From assembly GCA_022575985.1 (NCBI GenBank), contig JAKSXM010000272.1:22812501-22876500 (forward strand): DNA of 64,000 nucleotides. Reading direction: 5' to 3'. Below the pieces are notes generated by a model that searched no databases, was not told the origin of the DNA, and saw nothing but the letters and a program-made list of their open reading frames with translations. Each line of letters starts with the position of its first letter. The stretch's first letter is position 1. The position numbers and the translations under genes were made by a program. Shown in pieces: positions 1 to 11,847 of this stretch. Source of the stretch: Anagrus nilaparvatae. Its lineage: Eukaryota; Arthropoda; Insecta; Hymenoptera; Mymaridae.

Positions 1-884
1 CATTTAGATACAACGACTCTAAATACCTTTTTAAGTAACTGTGGCCCCAAATGAATTGGTCGTTATTTGAACCGGGCATAATCTTCAAACTGGTTATTAC
101 ATAATTTGGGTCACACGTCTATTGAAATTATGATAACATCATTATTATTCTCATTATTATTTTTCAAAGAAATAAAATATTTTTTGTTTAATTTTACTCA
201 CGACTTGCACGTTGACGCAATGGGCAGAATGATATGAGTAGAACGCTTCTTCATTTTCCGTTGGCCTTTTCATGCGAATAATGGTCCCGTCCATTATGCC
301 CAAAATTCCTCTGAGATTACTTTTTTCAAAAAATCTTCGAGACATTTCCCTCCTTTCCATTTCATTCCTTGGGAATTTTATGAAATATGGCACTAGCTCA
401 CTGACAGCATCAACGAAATTAGTCAATTTCCTACTCACGCTAGCTTGACAGACAGGGTGATGCCAGTTACTTCCAACGGAAGTTTGATATTCACCCCTGG
501 TAAAAAACTGCAGAGCTATCAAACACTGTTTGTGAATAGGAATTGAATTTCCATTTGTGCAACGCATTCTGTCACTAATTAAATCAATTAGCCCCATGGC
601 CTGATGTTTTGTTAATCTGTGAAGTACGTTAAATAAATGGATAAAAAAATGGGTACATGCTATGATTTACATATAAAATAGTCCATCGCTTACCTGTAAT
701 ATCGGCGAAATATTCTGTCCGTTAGATGTTCAAAAGGCTCAAACGAGTCCCTAATTAATTTTCTTGTTATTATGTAATTTCGGATACAAATTTTCTCTTG
801 CTCTGCTATTTGTTGTAATTGCTCCCGATTTAACTGGTTAAAATTTAAAGCCATTTCATTTGTATAATTCAGAAAAAATTTCAC
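1..884 (-). CDS. HARBI1-like PIF/Harbinger transposase, partial (3' end off-window)
   Basis: DDE nuclease that would cut and paste a Harbinger-type element, or a domesticated HARBI1 relative. Three exons can be read on the minus strand: 884-694, 616-202 and 118-1, the last running off the window. Introns are 77 and 83 nt. Donors are GTAAGC and GTGAGT, and the acceptors end in CACAG and CAATAG; both joins keep frame. The join at 694/616 gives YYR-LTKHQAMGL; the join at 202/118 gives NVQV-TCDPNYV, matching the conserved NVQVVCD-type motif of the family. The first catalytic Asp is in the motif IMDGT (about residue 173). The second is probably the Asp of PGSNNDQFIWGHS. No stop or frameshift is seen in about 240 residues. 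The start could be either of two Met codons near 884. A divergent Myb/SANT gene follows on the other strand, as in Harbinger elements. Confidence 0.85.
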
Positions 885-1365
885 GTGATCTTAAACTGAC
901 TCCGATTTACAATTTTTGAAAAACAATGGTTTTTTTTAGCATAGAAGCAGAAGACAGAACCCAACATAACGTTACGCATACTGGACACTGGTGGTGCCAC
1001 TCTTGGGGTAAAGTTTGGTGCATAGGCGCGTATTTCAAAATTAATATATAGCTAGATAAGTAATTTATACGCTCATAAATAATCAACTTATATTCCAAAA
1101 ATTTAAATTAGTTATTTGAATGTGCAAAACATTTGTGGTGCGAACCCAAAAAAATTGTTAATATTATCCAGCTGCCTAAAATTATTGCGATACGTCTTTG
1201 CTGCACCCAACCTTACCTCAAGCTCTACATTCTAGGCGACCAGCAGTAGCAGACTGTTGTTAAGCCACAGTTTTAAATATTCAAATTTAGAAGATTACGG
1301 ATAATTGTCTATGTTGCACTTTACTATTTTTTATTTAACTGAACATAGCGAATCACATTGCAATT

Positions 1366-1853
1366 ATGGAAGGAATGTCACAAAAGCAGAGAGACTTGAT
1401 AATATCTACGATGGAAAGGTACTCTTATTTAGCTAAGAGAAGGATTGGGCTTTTAGGACCACAACGAAATCAAAAATATAAGAAGCTTTGGGCAGCTTTG
1501 GCCTTAAAATTAAATTCCTATGGGCAAGCAAAGGACTCTCTAACTTGGATAAAGGTGACATAAAAGCTATATTATATTTTAATCAACAATCAATGATTAC
1601 ATATAAAATTACCAATTTGTTTAATAATATATAGGTCTGGACTAAAATGCGTTTGCAAGTGAAAGAAAAAAAAGCAAACTACATATCTGTCGCTTTACAA
1701 ACTGGTCACAGGCAATTACCCCCTCCTTTAAGTAGAGAAGAAGAAAGAATCGACAGTATTTTTGATAGTTTCTCATTGACAATTACTGCTGACAGTGAAC
1801 ACGGATTTGGTGATTTAAATGAAAATATGAAAGCGAAGCAGTTATTTCAGTAA
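1366..1853 (+). CDS. Myb/SANT-like DNA-binding protein (Harbinger accessory type), 2 exons
   Basis: Two exons, 1366-1554 and 1635-1853, with donor AAAG|GTGACA and acceptor ATATAG; the join is phase 0. The product is 135 aa. The N-terminal ~85 residues have the spacing of the zeste/NAIF1-like Myb/SANT domain (Pfam Myb_DNA-bind_5 type): an LW..L...LN segment, then two spaced tryptophans (TWIKVW) and a basic KEKK end. Such proteins are the usual partner of Harbinger transposases, helping nuclear import and end binding. The gene is divergent from the HARBI1-like gene about 480 bp away. The C-terminal tail (EEERIDSIFDSF) is acidic and not recognised. The stop directly follows CAG, so a lost downstream exon is possible. 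Domain assignment is by eye. Confidence 0.7.
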
Positions 1854-2216
1854 GCTTTTGTTTTATATATAAAAAAAAAGTTTTTGGATTAATTGTAGGA
1901 ACACTTTTAAAATATTGTTATTTAAACGGATAATTTGAAATAAAAAAATTTAGAGGTTAGGCTGTTCTTTAAACAAGCAACCAAGTCCCAAAATCGGAAA
2001 ACGTTCGTGTGCAAAAATTCGTTATTCAATGCTTATTTTCACTGATTATGTAATATACATTTTTTTTGCAATTTATGCTGTCGTCACATCCTCTTTATTC
2101 CCTCGTTTTCTCATTTTATGTTTAACTTTTTCGTAATTGCCCACGCTGGTTCGTGTACAAAAAAAAAAGAAACTGTTTTGTGTAGCTGTTAATATTGATA
2201 AAAACCATCAAATAAT

Positions 2217-3939
2217 ATGAATTCTAGTTCAGAGTAAGTTAATAAAAACAATTTATGCTACATCTGATTGTGATTAAAATAATATATTAATATATTAATG
2301 TGTAAAAAAAAATTTACATAGGTTATGTATTTTTTTAAAACTTCTTTACTCCAAAATATTTTTATTTTCGAGAAAATTTGGCATTGTTTTTTACCATTTA
2401 CATTTTTCCAGGAGCAAAAAAAAATCTCCAGCCTCAGTCCCCATGAAAGACGTTCACAAAAGAGCCATGGTCGAGTTTTTTAATACAGGCACTAACTCCA
2501 AATTCTATCATATGAAAGATAAAGAGTTAATGAAGAAGAAAACTTTTAGGATTTTTTGCCAGCACTTAAATAATTTGCGGAATGATCCTAATAAAGGTAC
2601 TGAGCCCTTGTGCAACAAAACTCCGGAGCAGTGGATCAGGGTATGTTAAATTTCAGTAAAGCCAACTAAGATTTATTTTTGCATCAAATGAGACTTGTTT
2701 TCATTTGAACTTGATTGTGCAAAAAAGTAACCATTTATGAAATTGCAGAGTTGGAATGAGGCTAAGAAAAGGATCCAGGAAAAAAACCCAGCTATGTACA
2801 CCGATTTGGAGCAGAGCATATCGGAACTTGTATCCAAAATGGATGATTCAGATGTAGAAGATGAAGACAGTTTTAATGAAGATGCTTCACAGTCTAGAGA
2901 TTCAGCTACTTCTACGAAACGAGCTAAATACTTGCATGACAACGATGCTGATCTTTCCAAAACAGAGGCATGGGACTTGAACATGGCATTCATACAAAGT
3001 CAAAAGAAGCATAGCACAGGGGCATCTTCTGTTATTCACAGTGGTTTCGATCAATGGAATAAGCCTATTTTAGATCCCTCTCAAAGTATTTCTGTAGGGG
3101 ACAGTGACGACGAAGATATTACAAGTAAGTTTATTTGTGGTTTAATAATAATAGTCATTGAACACAAAATGTGTTTTATGAGAGTGTCCAGTCTTAGATA
3201 AGGTAACAGTGGGTAACAGTAAAATTTTAATGTTTTGCTAACGCTGTTGCTGCCTTGTAAATAGGCACCCTAAAAGAGCATCTGCTTCTTTAATGCTAAC
3301 ATGTATTCAAAACATTTTGCATTTAACGCAGGTATAATAGCTGGTTTTAGCAAGTGCAAGGAAACTAAGCCAGTACCACAGTACCTAAAATCCGTACTAG
3401 GCAATGACAACTCATCGACCTCGTCAAGCTACATTAGGAACATGTATAGGACAACGCAGAAAGATGAAACTAGTGCTGTGTATTTAACGCAAGACAACAA
3501 AGCAGGTATGAAAGTAAAAATTGCATTAGTAAACAAATGTATTTGCTAATTATATAAAACTTTATTTGCAGACAAGGAAAATATTGAGCCTAAGCGTACT
3601 AAATCTCAAAAAGTCGATAACAAATTTGTAGATACTGATGCAACCTTACGCAATAACTTCAGTCACAGAGTTACTCTGCAAGAAGAAATTTCTGTGAATA
3701 AACAAGAAGCAGGCTCAGGTGATCCACATAAAAATTTTGCTTTAGCTCTTGAAGAGCACAACAAGATATTAGTACAAAGAAACGAAATTGAAGAAAAGAA
3801 GTTTCGTCTCCAGCAGAAGGTTGTTGAAGTTGAAGAAAAAAGAAATATTATATTTGAAAATGCTATTGACTGTATAGAAGAAACGCTTCTGAAACTGTTT
3901 TTGAAAAAAAGTGAAAGTGACGGAGTAAATGATAAATGA
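2217..3939 (+). CDS. five-exon SANT-like/coiled-coil protein, 387 aa, intact
   Basis: Exons 2217-2233, 2412-2640, 2749-3124, 3332-3505 and 3572-3939 join without a stop (1164 nt, 388 codons). Every intron has a GT donor (GTAAGT, GTATGT, GTAAGT, GTATGA) and an AG acceptor after a pyrimidine-rich stretch. Residues about 15-100 resemble a second Myb/SANT-type domain (LNNL...W...W..AKKRIQEK). Next comes an acidic Ser/Asp-rich linker (SDVEDEDS, VGDSDDED). The C-terminus is a charged heptad-like helix (LEEHNKILVQRNEIEEKKFR onward), probably a coiled coil. It lies 0.4 kb downstream of the first SANT-like gene, same strand. No name is assigned. It could be a second accessory protein of the same Harbinger element or a host gene. 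The clean splicing argues for recent activity or selection. Confidence 0.75.
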
Positions 3940-4910
3940 TTTATTGTGATGCCAAAGAAAAATTTTTTTCAGAACTAGGGTAATGAGAAGTTAATGTTGT
4001 GATTTAATGTTTAATAGTTTGTTATGCAATTTACATAAGTGAAAGGTATAAATAATAAGCTAAAAAATTAAATTTAAAAATAAGTTAAACGTCATTAGGA
4101 TGCTTAAATATTTTTATTAAGTATATAGTAAATTATTAACAGTGTGGTTAAAAGTGTATTTACTTAAATTACTGTTTGGTTAATTTTTGCTGATTACTTT
4201 TTGGCAAAAAAACTGTGATATTGTTTAGTGCCAAATTAAAAATGTTGTATTAGTAAAATTTATTTACTTAAGATTTTGTGAAACTGATTGAATGTTAGTG
4301 TATAAAAAGGTAAATAAAGTATGCCGTGTATTTCATTGCTAAACAATGAATATTTCATTTTATAACGGAATGTTAATAATTTTTCGTTATTTAAATGTGT
4401 TCAAATTATTTTGTTGAATTGAGTGTTTCAATTTAAGCAATAGATAAAAAATGTAGAACGTTTTTTAGTTTGTTTTTTATGTGGTCATAATCCAAAGAAT
4501 AAAAAATTCTGTAAATATAAGCAACATGGTATGAGTAGGTCGTTATAAAAAATGGTCAGTATTTTTAGAAAAATATTTTTTAACTATGTGATACGAAGCC
4601 TTTGAAAAAGTATTAAATTATAATTAAAATAAAATATGATATGTGTACAATAAGAGTTAATATAAGGAGATTTTTTTAGCGAAAGGGTAAACGAAGAGTG
4701 ACGTAGTAAACAATTAACTTAAAATTGTTGTTTTTATTGTTTAAAAATTTTATAAATGTATGCTCATGTAACGTTTTATAAAGTTTAAAATTATTGAAAT
4801 TATTTTGTACTCATTCAAAACACTGTATATAATGTACCTACACTTGAAATGAAATAAAAAATATTTCTAAATTCTCCATTAATTATGCACTTGAAGAAAT
4901 AAAAATTTGT
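3940..4910 (+). other. AT-rich 3' flank, no gene seen
   Basis: Very AT-rich sequence after the five-exon gene. AATAAA-type signals occur, for example near 4312 and 4854, and could serve as poly(A) sites. No open frame or repeat with recognisable identity was found. A Harbinger terminal repeat was looked for but not identified. Confidence 0.4.
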
Positions 4911-4920
4911 TATCTTTTAC

Positions 4921-5450
4921 CTACAGCACTTCCAATTCCTGCAGATTCCTTAAAAAAAGATTGTACGAACAAAAACATGCATGTTGCCTGAATAAAAAAC
5001 TGATGATGAGTTACCTGAGGCATTTAGCATCTTGACAGTGAATATTAATTGACAGACAATTTTTTTTTTATGTTGTTGGAACTATAAACCGTTTCTATTT
5101 GCAGTATACAAGCCATGTAACTCATAATAAAAGTAGAGAAAAAGGTAAGTTCTGAATTCACAGGTTTCGTACTTCAAGATAAAAGTTACTCAGAAATTTT
5201 AGCTATCGGTGCTTGTTTAAGGTAGCATCAACCTAATGCTTCATTAGTTGCAAAAGAAATTAAATCATAGAATGTTATTTTTTATTTTATATAAATATGA
5301 AAAGATTTTTACTTTTCATTTTATAATTCATGAAAGTATAGGACAGAAGGTAGGACTTGCTCTGAAGCACATCGAGATAGATTATGGATAGCCTCAGCTG
5401 CTAAAGAGCATTCAGTAGATGAAATAAAAAAAGTTGATCATAATTGCAGT
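4921..5450 (+). other. possible exon remnants of unknown gene
   Basis: Three splice-like blocks lie in order: an open stretch after CTACAG at 4926, a 40-base block after TTTGCAG near 5104 ending AAAAG|GTAAGT near 5150, and an open block from about 5350 with the peptide EGRTCSEAHRDRLWIASAAK followed by EHSVDEI. The middle and last blocks can be joined in frame only if an unusual acceptor (GGACAG) is used. No family was recognised, and the frames are short. It is recorded as a weak candidate. Confidence 0.25.
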
Positions 5451-6059
5451 GCACTTTATAATGGCAATATGCTTTATAGTAGACAGTATAAATATTATTT
5501 TAATTTATTACATTAGAAAAAGCAACAAGAAGAGCATTATAATAATTTATAATGTTCTTGGAGTAATAAAAATTTTTTTAAATCATGTTGATAAAAGTTT
5601 TTTATATATCTTTATTTTTTTTTTAAATAAATTCAACAAAAAATAATTACAAAAACTAAGTACAGCTCATTAAAATTGTTAATTTTTTTAACAAAATTTC
5701 TTGATACATAAAGAAATTATGCCTAGCTAAAAATAAAAAAAAAATCATATGCCTAATTTGATTATTTGTACTTCAAATTCATAACAATTTGAAACAGTAG
5801 TCTCAAAGAAATATAAACATTACGTACGAAAGTCTCCAACTTTGATAAACCAAATCAAAATTAAATTATTAATTAATATTTATGAACACTATCAATATTA
5901 ATATTATATCTAATCCTTAATTACATAAAAAGTATTAAAATCCTTATGTACAAAAAAAGGCATTATTGGTTTTCACAGTTTTCTTTAATATGATTACGTA
6001 TATGAACATTAAATACTAGCTTAGATTAAACAAAATCTGCATGCATGTTTGTTAACGAA

Positions 6060-6895
6060 AAACAATCAGCTTTGTCTACCTAATCCAATGTTAGTAAAAA
6101 TATCAGATTCCTCTTTTAAAAGCTCTTGAACGTGATATTCTCAGTAGATCATCAACCAATTATTCCAAACTCTAAAATTAAATAACAGTCATGTGTTAAA
6201 ATAAATTATTTGTTGAGTATTATAGAACAAAATACCTGCATAATCAGCAAATTTGCAGTATTATGTACAACTCCAGGTATTTTCTCTTCCAAATTTAATT
6301 TGATACCAATGTCTTGCGCTGTTTCATGTACATGCAATTGTAAATGTTTTTGTTCTTGCGTTAAATGTAGAGGAAGTAGTGTCTTTTTTGCAAATGATAA
6401 AGTTTTTGATTTTTATTTTTTTTCATCAACTACATCAATAACACCGATATAATAATCTTCATCTTTATTTCCACTTATACCGTTACTTGTTAATACTTCA
6501 GAACAGTCAGTTAACCACTTGTATGCATCATCTGGAGCAGTTGACGAGTTCCTTGTAACATGTTTATCTTCATTGTTCTCTACAACATTTAGTGACATTC
6601 TTGCAAGCGTATCTTGAAACTATTTGTATGGAGTATAATGAAAATATCTTGCATATACTGTTGTTTTCTTAACACTCCAAATTACATCATCAGATTAAAA
6701 AGTCTATTTTAATAATGATTGCACACTTTTAGCCTTAAATCTGTCTCTAACTTTTTTATCAATAGCAACGTATCGTGGAATTCTTTTAGGAAGTTCACTT
6801 TCAACTAATTCTTTTCCACAGTTATCATCATTTTTATCACTTTCTTTTACATGATTGTCATGGTATACTTGAAAGCTGTCAGTTTTCAAATTAGG
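6060..6895 (-). pseudogene. unrecognised multi-exon gene relic
   Basis: Minus-strand open blocks flanked by splice-like sites. One, from 6894 after TTGTTAG to about 6704, encodes an acidic N-part ending in the basic run LPKRIPRYVAIDKKVRDRFK. A second runs from about 6622 after AAATAG to 6233, ending ATGCAG|GTATTT. The second block is open for about 130 codons apart from one TAA inside an A-run (DEKK-stop-KSKTLSF). After it comes a Gln/His/Leu-rich helix-like segment. A possible last block near 6160-6065 carries ELLKEESDIFTNIGLG. No family was recognised. The single stop and awkward first donor suggest recent decay, or a homopolymer error. Confidence 0.4.
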
Positions 6896-7279
6896 ACTAA
6901 CAAAAATAATTTTTAATTAATAATTTATAATTTATAAAATAAATAAACAACTTCATTGTCTTCTGCTAAATATACACTTGTATTATAAACATCTGTTACT
7001 GATGCATGCTTTTTATTTAATTTCAGAAATATAGTCATTGTCAATTATTATTTTAAAATATGTTTAAAAAATTAATTAGGTCAACATTTTTATAACCTTA
7101 TTCCTCAATGAAAACAACACACAAGTTAACAATAACTTTTTTTTTTAATAAAAATTACACAACTTTTTATGCTTGCAGGAAATGGAAAAACATTTTTCTT
7201 ATTTATTTTATATTTTATTATTTTTAATTAACTTTAATTAATATTTTTTTTTGCCACGGTAAACACTGTTTTACCTTCT

Positions 7280-7385
7280 TTTTTATCTTCTGTAAATAAA
7301 CTGCGCGCGGCGCGAGACCGTGTTTCATGCGGGCGGAATCTAAAGAAAAAGGAGAATCGCGCTCCTGAAAACACGGGTCATATCG
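7280..7385. repeat. GC-rich hairpin-like repeat fragment
   Basis: A short GC-rich island in AT-rich DNA with CGCGCGGCGCG, GCGGGCGG and paired CCGTGTTTC/GAAAACACGG segments. It resembles a piece of the double-hairpin family seen at 17.2, 21.9 and 48.1 kb. No coding content. Confidence 0.4.
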
Positions 7386-7880
7386 ATGTGCCCTCAAAAA
7401 AAAAAATTACTATTTCAGGCTCAAATTAAGTAGCACTTTTAAAATAATTGCTCAAATGGTAAAAATATAGAAAAAAAAAATTGCTATTTTCAGAAAAGTA
7501 TTCAATTTTTATAAATATTATAAATGTATTGATTCACGTGATCACAAAGAACTTTGAATCGTAAAAATCGGCCAATAATTGGCTTCAATAGAGCATAAAG
7601 TAAAAACAGGTATCAATTTCTATTTTGCTGATATCAGGGTTATTTTCAGGGTTACATTTTTATTTTTACACTGTTCTTTTGACTTTCTTAACAAATACTG
7701 AATTATTTAAAATAAAAAACCACGTATAGCTAAAAGTTATTTTTATGCAAAACTATAGATTTTCTTAATTTTTATACTTACATTCTATAAAAAAAATTCT
7801 ATTTTTATTATAAGGTCATATCGATGTGCCCTCAAAAAAAAAATTACGATTTCAGGCTCAAATTAAATAGCACTTAAGTA
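7373..7880. repeat. direct repeat pair (7373-7450 and 7810-7880)
   Basis: A block starting GGTCATATCGATGTGCCCTC followed by an A-run and CAGGCTCAAATTAA occurs twice, about 440 bp apart. A related block (GTGTGCCCTC, A-run, CCAGGCTTAAGTTAAG) lies in the foldback at 61.17 kb, so this is part of a dispersed family. The sequence between the copies is AT-rich with nothing recognisable. Confidence 0.6.
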
Positions 7881-7979
7881 GCAATTTAGTCTAGTCCGAA
7901 GCTACAAAAATAATGTTTTTACTAATATATAAAAATTAAATGTAAAAAAAAAATTGTTATTAATATATGGCACTCTCAA

Positions 7980-8560
7980 TTGTAAATATTTTAAAAATTT
8001 TTGCCACCAAAAAATACAAAAAACACATTTTTTTTTATTTCCGGAGGTTGTACTTAATATTTTTCTCTGAAAGTATTAATTCTAGGAACATCGTTTTTAC
8101 TTGATTTCTCGGATCTGATACTTGATTTTTTGAAAATTTTCTTCTCAAAATTTTTGGCCTCATTTCTTTTTTTTTTTTTTGATGCAGTATCTAATTTTTT
8201 GTATATGAAAGTATTAATAACTAAAAATATCATTTTTATTTAATATCTCGAATCTGCGATAATTAATTTTTTGAAAATTTTATTCTTGAAATTTTTGGCC
8301 ACCAAAAATATAAAAAAAACAACAATTTTGTTTTTCGTTTTGGACGTACTATTTAATTTTGTACCATGAAAGTACTAGGTTTTTTTTTGACGTAATACCT
8401 AATTTTTTCCTACAAAAGTTCTAGTTTTAAGAAATTCAATTTTTCCTTTTTTTTTAATTTTTTTCGTCAAAATTAAAAAAACTTAATTCTTTTTTTTATG
8501 GGGTACTAAAATTTTGCACAGGAGTTTTAGTTTTCATAAATTTGGTGTAACTTTAATTAT
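7980..8560. repeat. degenerate ~165-bp dispersed repeat, tandem copies
   Basis: Three to four diverged units. Each has a run like GAAAGTATTAATTCTAGGAA, then a CTCGGATCTG/CTCGAATCTG motif, TTTTTTGAAAATTTT and TTTTGGCC. The same unit appears in opposite orientation at 20.98-21.54 kb and at 45.34-45.56 kb. It looks like a decayed satellite or MITE internal region. Confidence 0.55.
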
Positions 8561-8984
8561 AAGTAAAAATTTAATGTTCGTTATTTTTATAAAGATAAAT
8601 ATGAAAATGAACTAGTCACGAACTTAAAGATTTTATTAGCTGAAAAGTTTTCATTTTATTACCTTCCTAACTTTATATTCATTAAATACTCACATAGTGT
8701 ATATATCAGCAATTTTTATAGAAAATTATTGAAAAATTTATATGTTTATTTTACACCACGTAAAGTATAGAATAAAATGAAAATTTTTTAGCTAATAAGA
8801 TTGGTGTCACTTTATTTCTCAGATATGACACATGAAATGGTAAAAATTTTCAACTCATATATTGAATATTTGTCACTGCTACAGGAATCGTAGTGCCCAT
8901 AATTTTGCAGCGTTTTTTGTGCTTTATTTATTTAGTCTTATTAAATGCGTCACATTGTTTTTTTATTAAATCTTGCGATTGTTA

Positions 8985-9985
8985 TGATATCTTTACTTAC
9001 TTTACCTACTTTAAAAAAGTATAATATTTTATGGGATAGACATTATATTTTTTTTGCGAATTTTATGATATATTTTTTTAAGTATGCTTTTTCAAATTAG
9101 TCTAAAGAATTTATTGATATCTAGAATTAGCCTGGGATTTCTAAGAGTTTTTTATATGTTAGACATTTCATATTTACCCTTTGTTGCTTTTTTTCTATCT
9201 CTGCCGGGTTCATAAGGCAATATTTTCATTAAAAAAAAAATTTATGTAATAAAAAATAATTTTTACTATTGAATGGTCAGAATAAAAAATTCATAATGCT
9301 GATTAGGAGATGATTAATTTAGCAACAAATGAACGGTATAAAAATCTATACAGCCTTCTGTACGTTTTAACTACACAGAAACAGGGTTGAACCAATAAAG
9401 ACGGTTATAGTAGGAATCGAATATTACTCACACCATACGAACTTTTCATTAAAAAAAAAAAAAATTAAACTTTTAAGAGAAGACTTTTGGAGCATGAATC
9501 TCAGTTCTAGCATAAATATTTTCCGTTCTTCTAATAGGAGTAATATTCGCTTCCTACTATAACCAACTTTATCGGTTCAACCCTATTTCTATTTATGAAT
9601 GTACTTGATTAGAGAATATTTTAAGTTTTAACATTTTGATATTATTTATTACGTATAATTTAACTATTACCTTACAGACCCGACAGGGATAGAAAAAAAG
9701 CAAAAAAAGGTGTAATGTAAATTTGAGATGTCTAACATGTAAAAAACTCTTAGAAATCCCAGGCGAATCCAAGATATCAATAAATTCTTTAGACTAATTT
9801 TAAAAAATATTAAAAAAAAAAAAAAAATAGTCACCCCAGGCTAATTCTAGATATCAATAAATTCTTTAGATTAATTTGAAAAAGCATTCTTAAAAAAATA
9901 TATCATAAAATTCGCAAGGAAAATAAAATGTCTATCCCATAAAATATTATACTTTTTCAAAAGTAGGTAAAGTAAGTATGAAATA
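8985..9985. repeat. ~1.0-kb foldback element
   Basis: The left arm 8993-9213 (ACTTACTTTACCTACTTT onward) returns inverted at 9672-9980. Inner arms 9384-9440 and 9536-9590 (GGGTTGAACC ... ATAGTAGGAA) are also inverted copies, so the whole segment can fold into one long hairpin. The right arm contains an internal duplication: the AGATATCAATAAATTC block occurs at about 9770 and 9850. Just upstream (8624-8806) is a smaller inverted repeat around TTTTATTAGCTGAAAA. No coding sequence was found. Confidence 0.75.
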
Positions 9986-10129
9986 TATTTCGAAAAAAAT
10001 TTGGATGGTTTGTAGATTAAATTAAATACCAATTGTTCGTAACAAGCTGCATGGAGGCAATAGCTATTTTTTAAACAAATGGGAAAAAAAGCCATTTCCC
10101 TCGGGTAGAAAGTCTTTTATTGCCCTAGA

Positions 10130-10587
10130 AATTTAAAATACGTTTTTCTTCCACTGACAAAGGACAAACATGTAAAGACCATATAATTATGACCTTTGGA
10201 CATAGAAAAAAGAATGCCCTAAGTCGCAGTTTACGTGTATGTAATTTGAATCTTTACTTTTTAACCATTGGTTGTAGTGTTCTAATTATTTATTTGTTTT
10301 TCCGCTCAACGGCCTAAAAGCACGTAATTCCGAGCAACTGTGCAGAAATAGTATACATTTTTAACCAAGGGAGAAAAAAGGCCCCAGGTCGCGCGTTAAT
10401 TATCGTCCATGGTAAACTGCAATCTGGGGCTTTATTTTTTTCACTCTCATGAATAAAATGCAATTTTTCTTTCTCAGTGGGGAGAAAATGCATTATATCC
10501 ATCGTGCCGTGGGGCAAAAATAGTGTTTTTGGAATCGTTAAGAAGAAAAATCCTGTACAACGGGTTATAAAAAAGAATGCCCCATAT
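10130..10587. repeat. degenerate GC-richer hairpin repeat remnants
   Basis: Pieces such as CCACTGACAAAGG, GAATGCCCTAAGTCGCAG and TTTGGAATCG echo the double-hairpin family at 17.2, 21.9 and 48.1 kb, but are diverged and interrupted. Open frames on both strands here are by-products of the repeat; no gene is supported. Confidence 0.35.
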
Positions 10588-11699
10588 ACTCCAGTCAAAA
10601 CGCGGGGGAGGGGTGTATTTTCAGCTACTGACATGAGATTTGCTCTACTATATGTTTTTTGGGTCGCTGATCACGAAAATCGGGGTTATTTCCGCCCGAA
10701 ATTTTCGGAACACCCTTAAATTTGCAAAAACTACCCCCAAAAAGGGTTTGTTTGATATATTGGCAAACTGAGTTTATAGATTTAGCCAAGAATTGGTCTT
10801 AGGAGGTTTTTTGGGTCGCTAAACAAGAATTTCAGGTGGTTTTCAATGAATAATTAATATTTCACCCTTAAATGAGCAAAAATTAACCTTAAAAGGGGGT
10901 GTTTTTGATATTTTTGCACTTTGAGCGACCAGATTATGTCCATACAGGTTTTTTGGGTCGCTAATCAAGAATTTGGGGGAATTTTCAATAAATAATTAAT
11001 ATTTCACCCTAATTAGCAAAAACAACCCCTAAAAAGGGATTCTTTGCTATTTTCGCACTTTGAGCGACCAGATTAGATCCTTACTTGTTTTTCGGGTGGC
11101 TGATCAAGAATTTTAGGGGTTATTTTTGCAAATTTAAGGGTAAAATATTGATTATTCACAAAAAAATCCCTAAATTATTGATCAGCAACCCAAAAAACAA
11201 GTAAGGATATAATCTGGTCGCTCAAAGTGCGAAAATAGCAAAGACACCCTTTTTAGGGGTTGTTTTTGCTAATTTCAGGGTGAAATATTAATTATTTATT
11301 GAAAATTCCCCCAAATTCTTGATTAGCGACCCAAAAAACCTGTAAGGACATAATCTAGTCGCTCAATGTGCAAAAATATCAAAAACACCCCCTTTTAGGG
11401 TTAATTTTTGCTGATTTGAGGGTGAAATATTAATTATTCATTGAAAACTACCTAAAATTCTTGTTTAGCGACCCAAAAAACCTCCTAAGACCAATTCTTG
11501 GCTAAATCTATAAACTCAGTTTGCTAATATATCAAAAAAACCCCTTTTTGGGGGTAGTTTTTGCAAATTTAAGGGTGTTCCGAAAATTTCGGGCGGAAAT
11601 AACCCCGATTTTCGTGATCAGCGACCTAAAAAACATATAGTAGAGCAAATCTCATATCAGTAGCTGCAAATACACCCTAAACCGCGTTTTGACTGGAGT
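10588..11699. repeat. 1.1-kb palindrome with internal tandem units
   Basis: The outer ends ACTCCAGTCAAAACGCGG (10588) and CCGCGTTTTGACTGGAGT (to 11699) are reverse complements. Pairing continues with few mismatches to a short loop near 11125-11160, giving arms of about 530 bp. Each arm is made of about four tandem units of 110-120 bp. Each unit starts with TTTTTTGGGTCGCT(G/A)ATCA-like sequence and includes a block like CACCCTTAAATTTGCAAAAA. Similar single units lie at 11.87-12.08, 26.19-26.48 and 42.42 kb. No protein signal. Confidence 0.9.
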
Positions 11700-11847
11700 A
11701 ATATCGCAGCTTATCATCTTCGGGTTAGCCTCGAATAATAATTTATTTGTGTATCTTATTGTTAGCCATTCTTTATTTTTCTGGTCATGGATTGTAATAA
11801 TATTATATATACATTATACACACTATTTTGAGGAATAAGCGAATTAC

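Noticed and set aside
2673..2993. Minus-strand open frame of 106 codons
   Set aside because: Lies over exon 3 of the five-exon gene, whose splice joins and composition are far stronger.
10314..10719. Open frames on both strands of 80-106 codons
   Set aside because: They lie in a hairpin-type repeat and the palindrome arm; their sequences mirror each other and match no family.
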